64,000 nucleotides of DNA from the NCBI GenBank assembly GCA_027943335.1, contig BSBK01000873.1, forward strand, positions 1,111,501-1,175,500, in the 5' to 3' direction. Both the position numbers and the translations under genes were made by a program. Every line of letters starts with the position of its first letter. The stretch's first letter is position 1. This document shows positions 58,537 to 64,000 of the stretch, in pieces. The DNA comes from Chamaecyparis obtusa (lineage: Eukaryota > Streptophyta > Pinopsida > Cupressales > Cupressaceae). The notes beneath the pieces are model-generated. The model saw nothing but the letters and a program-made list of their open reading frames with translations. It was not told the origin of the DNA and made no database searches.

Positions 58537-59480
58537 ACATTTTTGTCTTCTAGTCTTGGAACTAGTTCCCAAGTCTAATTTTTCTCAATCTAATTCACTT
58601 CTTCTTTAAACGCCTTCCTCTAATTCTATTCACAACAAGATTCTTCAACTATCTTAGGTGAACAGGTTTAGAAAGAAAACACAATATTACTTATTTTTTA
58701 AGTAGCCTTGCTTTTGGTAATGACTCCTTCATTCACATCTCCAAAGGTCTTTATTTCTAAATGATCTCCTTCTACACACTTTGGAGTTTTAGATTCAAAT
58801 TTTGTAGCATCTTGGATTTCACTCTGCTTATCTTCTTGTTTTTTCTTCTCTTCCATTTCTCTACTTGTGGATTCATCATATTCGTATACTATTGGTATAG
58901 TCTGGTCCATTCTCTTTACAACATCATTTTGTTGCAGTGTCTTACAAATAGACAGTTGTATTCTAATCCAATGTATCTCACAAAAGATGTTAAATTCATC
59001 ACTAACAAACTTTCCTCCTCTATCAAATTTATCAACTTCATTTTCAATTTTTAGCTTTGAATATCTTGAAATTTTCTAATGCCTCAGATTTTTCTCTTAA
59101 GAATGTAAGCCAAGTCATTCTAGAATGATCATCAATTAAGAGCATAGAATACCTTTCACCTTGTAGACTCCTTGGACCGCATAAGTTTGTGTGCACCAAT
59201 TCCAACAGTTTGGTAGTAGATTGTTATTTCCCTCTAAGAGTTCCCTTTGTTTGTTTTCCAACTTTCATTAATTTGTGATAACAAATAATGCCTTGTAGTA
59301 GCATCCAACTTATGCATATTTCATCTAACCTTTTTGCCTACAACAATAGCAGTTTTAGATTATTTCTGGATTTCACAACCACCATCTTGAAAGACAACAT
59401 TGTAACCATTTTCACACATTTGTCCAACACTTAAAAGGTTATGATACAATCCGTTCACATACTACACATTGTCAGTATTA
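58537..59480 (-). pseudogene. Copia-F integrase and RT start
   Basis: The right edge of the RT resumes with WELVPRLEDKNVI (58540-58580). Integrase sequence is readable in short frames: FRYSKLKIENEVDKFDR-like at 59000-59060 and LVHTNLCGPRSLQGERYS-like at 59140-59200 on the minus strand. There are many stops. The acidic frame at 58910-58698 is part of the linker between integrase and RT. Confidence 0.6.
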
Positions 59481-60587
59481 TGTTTTCAATCAAAAGTAAT
59501 AGACCCTATTCCAACAATTTGTGCAGTCTGATCATCTCCAAATCTAACAGAACAATCATCATATTTATCAAGTTTTACAAACTTACGTTTGTCACTAGTC
59601 ATATGATTAGAGAAACGATTGGCTATCAGCCATTCATCCTTATCTATTCTAATATGCAATGCAGTTGAAACAATTTCAATATTAGTTTTCGAAGATGTCA
59701 TATACTAACTTTAGGTTTAGGTTCCACTTCCTCAACATAAAATAAGCAGTCACCTTCTTATGACTCATCATATGAAATATTAGCATCTTCATTACCATAA
59801 TAGGCCTTCTTATTGAATTTTAGTTTTGGTCTTGTCCCTTTTTCTAGACATCTAGTAGCTATATGACCAACTTTTCCACATCTAAAACATTTAAGTGGTA
59901 AGATACATTCATACTTATCGGTTCCTTTCTTCAACCTTCTTACAAAGTGTTCTTTCGCTTCTTCTATACTCTCATCATCTAAATTTTTTTCACTTTGAAG
60001 ACAGTCTCAAATATGGCTTTGTCTTTTCCAAACTTACTCATCTTGAATGCGCTCAAAGTGCCAAATAATTGTTCTCTAGCAACTGTTCAAGGATGTTTGG
60101 ATGTTGATTGGATTAGGATGACGAGGATGGTGGAGATTACTTAGTGTTGGAATGAGTTGTTGCTTCCTGATGTAGGATCAAAGTGGGTAGGATTCTCAAC
60201 CTAGGATAGACTATTGATCTTTGGAAGACAGGATCCTTGTTAGTGCATGCCAATCTCTTGCTCGAGATGATGAGGCCTACAAAGACAAGTACGAGCTGCC
60301 CTAGACTTAACCCTATCATTTATTTCATAGATGTTTTTTAGTCTTTCTCAAATTTCATAAGGAGTTTCGAATGCAACCTTCGCCAATTTAGTTTTAGATA
60401 ATGCACTAAAACACGCATACCTTGCTCTTTTGTTTTCTTCATAGGTTTCAATCTCATCCAGAGTAGTAGGTCCATTTGTTGGCACCGTATATTTATTCTC
60501 CGCAACTTTTTAATTATTTAACTCAAAGAAATTAGATATCCTCTTAGTTAAGCTCATTGTCTAGGAACCAAAGCCTTGACAACAATT
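59481..60587 (-). pseudogene. Copia-F protease and gag
   Basis: The protease place reads EWLIANRFSNHMTSDKRKF (59590-59650), where DSG is replaced by ANR. A zinc knuckle CFRCGKVGHIATRCLEK lies at 59840-59900. The gag end (TPTTLDEIETYEENKRARYA) lies at 60400-60480. A foreign-looking segment of about 250 bp (60080-60310, GATTGGATTAGGATGACG) interrupts gag. A canonical Met PBS is not visible next to the LTR at 60588. Confidence 0.65.
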
Positions 60588-61159
60588 GTTGAATGTCTCA
60601 AAGAATTGAGAGGGGGGGAGTGAATCAATTCTAGTTTAAAAATTTATCAATTTTACATATTTGTATCTAGTAATTAATTATTTATCCACTTAACCAAATC
60701 AAATGTGAACATGAATAAGCACCCACATGAATCATACAGAATGAACACCAAATTTTTACATAAAAAACCCAAGATGTGAAAAACACACATTACCCAAATG
60801 CCGCAATAACTGGATCCCAATAGGAAATAACATTGTTAGCAATCACGCCTCCAAATTGCATCAACTCAACCCAAATATAGAACATAAAAAGTTAAAGCAT
60901 TGAGTGATATAAACCAAACTACCAATACCATATCTAGAATAACAGAGAATTCCATACCACAATCAAACACAACCATCATTGAATACATCACCGAAATACA
61001 TTTTTTGGAGCACCAACCTTCTGCAACACCAATGTCCAGACCAACAAATCCTCAAAATCACATTTGTAACACATCATAAATACTAAACACTATCCAACCA
61101 CCAAAGCAGCATGTTGTCATCATGACAACCATACTAACACAAACAATTCTGCAACAACA
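60588..61159 (-). repeat. Copia-F 5' LTR, partial
   Basis: Starts TGTTGAATGTCTCAAAGAATT with a G-run (GAGAGGGGGGGAG) typical of Copia LTR ends. It matches the 3' LTR copies over 60770-61150. The outer 100-150 bp present in the 3' copies are not found, so the right end is truncated or diverged. Confidence 0.6.
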
Positions 61160-61211
61160 ATGTACACATGTAATTATTTTTTATGTAACATTTAAGAATA
61201 TTCATTTTAGA

Positions 61212-62960
61212 ATTTATGTGCGTGATGGACAAATTGTTTTTTATTTAAAAAGAAGCCTAACAAGGGGGGTCGACCCTTACATAAACAAGGCCCAAAGGCA
61301 AAGATATAGGTCATTGGCAACATGATGATGTCAAAGGAGACTAAACACAAAGAAAAAATGCTAGGAGCCCTTTAAAGGAAGGGCCAAACTCACACCTCAA
61401 GAGAAGATGAGCAAGAGTTTGAAGAGCAGTTCTTCCTACATCGTCGAACAACTGTCAAGGTGATGTTGTGCTTAGGCTCCCAAATGAAGGAGACTTTTCT
61501 AGGGCAGCCATCAACACAAGGACCAAAGTGCAGAAGAAGTGGAGCAGTGCCAACAAAAGATTGGTGCAGAGCCAGTAGGAGAAGAAAGGTCCTCGTGGGA
61601 AAAGGGGGTTGCACCTAAAGTGGCAGGGGCAATATCTAGAGTAGCAGCTGGAGAGACCCATATCAACAACAAAACCCTGACCCCGATTAGCAACATGGGC
61701 ATCATCTACATTTTTAGTAGAGATTCATCATCATCAGTAGTCTGTGAATCCTCTGACAAAGAATTGGGAAAAGAATCAGAAGCAAACACTGTCAAATGAT
61801 TATCACTAGCATCCTTCCACCAAGTAATGACACCCTTGCAATGCAAAAGGGCGTAGTTAGTAACCATATGTCTAGTAGAGAAGCAACACTGACAACGGAA
61901 GGGAAGGCCCTCATAATCATGCGCTTGAGTCCATGACCTCTCCCCAACCATAAGCACCATATCCCCTTAAAGTAGTGTGGAGATATCCATTTCAACTAGA
62001 ATGCAGACAAAAGTAGAGTGGTCCATTGTGACCGTAGCTTCATCCACCTCCAGGAAACAACCAAGTGAGTTTTCGATGGCTTCAAAACAAGACATCTCCC
62101 AAAAATGGAGTGGGAGATTAGAAAGGAAAACCCACACAGAGCGCACATTGAGTGGTTCAGTGAGAGGGTTGAAGTATATTGTCCAAGGTTTGGCAGAAAG
62201 GGAGCGATTCCCTCAAACCCACAACTTGTTCAAAATCAAATCACGATCTTCAAATGAAGAAAACGAAGAGATGAAAAACCTCTTGCACATGAGGGGTAGA
62301 GTTCATATTACAAAAAACTAAGGGTCGCCAAAAACTAGTGACCCAACAATGCGAATTTGGAAGTGAGGGCCAGAGGCCCGTAAATCTACACACCAACCTG
62401 CAATGCTAGAATAAAGCCACATTGTCCACCACATCTAGACCACAAACCACTACAAGAGTAGTCTTGGCACAAGCAATAGGTTGTGTTTTCACCATTGAGG
62501 GGATGGTAGCAGCAGATTTCGTAGCACAAACATAGCTCCTTCTACTGGTAGCAACAAATACTTTTTGGGTGGGGGGACCCCATCCTTGACAACCCCATGG
62601 CCAAAACCACCAAGGCCAAGAGTAGAAGTACCAACCTCCAAGCCAAGACATGACATAGTAGAATGTTGTCCAACAAGAAGAAAAGGAGCCCCTAGCCCAA
62701 GGGCAACACACAAAAGGGAAACTTGGACGCCAAAGGGAGCCTAAAGTCCTGCAGTGTCCATGCCAAAGCAGACTTTCTATTACCCAGTGAAGAAAGCCCC
62801 AAACATGACACAACTCTAGCTAGCAAAAGCCTAGTATCGACGCCCACAATGCCAGAAGCCAAAAGAAATCCAACCTACAAATCAACAAGAAACGAAGCCC
62901 CAACCACTGTTGTGGGTGCAAAAGTTGAAGCAAAATAGGACAGGTTTAAAATGCTCGACG
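61212..62960 (-). pseudogene. LINE ORF1-like remnant (DUF4283 plus zinc knuckle)
   Basis: Minus strand from about 62200 reads WTIYFNPLTEPLNVRSVWVF, LSNLPLHFWEMSCFEAIENS and LGCFLEVDEATVTMDHSTFV, then after a stop GLPFRCQCCFSTRHMVTNY (61880-61830). This is the DUF4283 domain followed by a zinc knuckle, typical of ORF1 of plant L1-type LINEs and related proteins. Upstream (62960-62350) and downstream (61700-61390) parts are low-complexity and broken. No LINE endonuclease or RT is present. A T-rich stretch at 61229-61241 may be the reverse of a poly(A) tail. Confidence 0.65.
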
Positions 62961-63759
62961 AGTGGGAAATGTAACCATTAGCAGCATCGAAAGCCATTCC
63001 AATTAAAAGAGTTGTTAATTGGGTTAATTTAATGATGAACATATTATTAATCAACATCAACTAATACATATAGAGAGGACCTTATCATTTATGGAGACAT
63101 TAATGTCTTGTCAAAGGACTTAATATAAATTTATTATGAAAGGAATTCAACATTAGTTCATTTAAATAGGAATAATGCATTATTTTCAGAGGCTTTAGGA
63201 GCATAAGGAAACTACACATAATCATAGTTTTGTGTGCAATTTAAGAATGTTCGTTTTAGAATTCTATCTACTTTTAGAGTGACCTTTAACTAGAGTATTA
63301 TAACGAAGGGGGTATCTCGTCCATCAAATTTAGAAAGGAATTATTTCTAGTTTGAACATCTATAGCAGTATGCTACTTCAAATTGTGTTTTGTATTTTAC
63401 TTGATTTAACATTAATTTTTTTTATATTTTATAGTGTATGATACGTCATTAAACAAAAATAAACAAGTTTTGGTTTAACATTTGAATTTGTCGCATTTGA
63501 ATGATTTAAACATATAATGGTGATTTTAACCCATTACAAACTTTTTTGATTCATGGAAAATGGTATAAATAGAAATCATCCTAGGTTAGTTCAATTAATT
63601 CCATAAAAATGCTAGATCTTTTGATGGAAATCAACTTAATCAATGTCTACTAATTTTATAGAATAATTTAAGTAATAATCATAAATTTCCTTATTAAATT
63701 AACATATAACTAATTAGTGGAATACATTGTGTAACAATCATAATCAAAGATGTGCGTAC
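62961..63759. other. AT-rich intron sequence, no gene seen
   Basis: Nothing recognisable apart from AATTTAAGAATGTTCGTTTTAG at 63238, which resembles 61186-61212 on the other side of the LINE remnant. Otherwise simple AT-rich DNA up to the donor site at 63759. Confidence 0.4.
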
Positions 63760-63833
63760 CACAAATACTCCAAAAAAAATGATTAGAACTCCAAGCCCAG
63801 AGGTTGATAGATGTAGACCTTGAGAATCAATCA
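63760..63833 (-). CDS. PAP2-type lipid phosphate phosphatase-like, penultimate exon
   Basis: A 74-bp minus-strand exon. The acceptor is TTTTTTTGATTGCAG (63834 onward) and the donor GTACGC at 63759. It encodes, after a split first codon, IDSQGLHLSTSGLGVLIIFF and GVFV, a short loop and membrane helix. Joined to the next exon it gives GVFV-AWTRILEGVHTYAQ, the order expected for the helix before the third PAP2 motif in lipid phosphate phosphatases. A 74-base exon with both splice sites, an open frame and phase agreement is unlikely by chance, but identification rests on a short match made by eye. Confidence 0.55.
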
Positions 63834-64000
63834 CTGCAATCAAAAAAATCATATAATTTTAAGCATTTAGTTTTATATGCCAAAAATAATATTATAACAA
63901 ATATGAGTATATTTTATATTTAAATGTTAAATCAATCAAGTAGAAAACTTTGATTTAATAAAGCATGTGGACTTTGAAAGGTGTAAATTGTATACCATAT
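63834..64000 (-). other. Upstream intron, cut by window end
   Basis: AT-rich, no coding content; ends at the acceptor AG read on the minus strand at 63834-63835. The exons encoding the first two PAP2 motifs should lie to the right. Confidence 0.45.

Larger units (their letters stand above)
53500..61159 (-). mobile_element. Copia-F: decayed Copia element with internal duplication
   Basis: Minus strand, from a 5' LTR at about 60588-61159 through gag, protease, integrase (60560-58540), RT (57740-57040) and RNase H to 3' LTR-like sequence. The RNase H and 3' LTR part is present twice in tandem (53500-55221 and 55222-57034). LTR blocks shared between 60770-61150 and 53840-54100 (AAAGTTAAAGCATTGAGTGA, CAACAGAGAATTC-like) support the pairing. 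It is older than Copia-1/2: stops are dense and the family is different. Confidence 0.75.
52965..63759 (-). other. 10.8-kb intron filled with retroelements
   Basis: Donor GTACGC at 63759 and acceptor TTTAG at 52965 on the minus strand. The ends (52965-53490 and about 63000-63759) are AT-rich intron-like DNA without recognisable elements. The middle is Copia-F, a (TTATC)n-tailed fragment and a LINE remnant. Confidence 0.55.

Noticed and set aside
1..64000. CRISPR arrays, rRNA, prophage or endogenous pararetrovirus sequence
   Set aside because: No regular spacer arrays, no rRNA-like GC-rich conserved blocks, and all RT modules sit in Copia or Gypsy LTR-element context with integrase.

Overview
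The window is repeat-dense nuclear DNA from a land plant with a large genome. AT-rich plant Copia and chromodomain Gypsy LTR retrotransposons sit inside one another and leave almost no single-copy sequence. The mix of families, the great intron length and the decayed coding frames would suit a gymnosperm such as a conifer, but that is inference. There are no rRNA genes, tRNA genes, CRISPR arrays or prokaryotic operons.

Layout. 1-4984: 5' half of a minus-strand Copia element (Copia-1), from inside the reverse transcriptase to its 5' LTR. 4985-8368: gag and protease remnants and the primer-binding site (PBS) of a second minus-strand Gypsy-like element (element C), into which Copia-1 is inserted. 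8369-15830: LTR-like sequence of element C with a broken open frame of about 1,160 codons in its middle (9712-13546); that frame carries a dimeric tRNA-derived SINE. 15831-16870 and 23232-23919: a low-complexity, proline-rich host stretch split by Gypsy-A (16871-23231), a complete chromodomain Gypsy element with 858-bp LTRs and target duplication GCTTT.

23920-49095: a minus-strand Gypsy element (Gypsy-B) split at its chromodomain by a 20.4-kb non-autonomous Copia-like element (element G, 24871-45275, flanked by CCAAAC). Element G has no protease, integrase or reverse transcriptase. It carries a coiled-coil plus five-zinc-knuckle protein and a separate frame of about 1,200 codons of unknown function. 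Element G is itself interrupted by Copia-2 (26365-36127, target duplication ATGAT) and by a 2.56-kb solo LTR (39008-41563, target duplication CCTCC). Copia-2's 5' LTR contains an inverted solo LTR of its own family. 49096-52017: a mosaic of a further element E and the 5' end of another Gypsy (D).

52018-64000: the only likely host gene. Two minus-strand exons (63760-63833 and 52749-52964) read in phase into the C-terminal part of a membrane PAP2-type lipid phosphate phosphatase. The 10.8-kb intron between them is filled by a decayed, internally duplicated Copia element, a fragment with a (TTATC)n tail and a LINE ORF1 remnant. Upstream exons lie beyond the right edge.

The elements do not form a pathway. 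Their order of insertion is readable from target duplications: Gypsy-B, then element G, then Copia-2 and the solo LTR, then the inverted LTR inside Copia-2. Almost every coding frame carries nonsense or frameshift changes. Coordinates of LTR ends are read by eye and may be off by one base.
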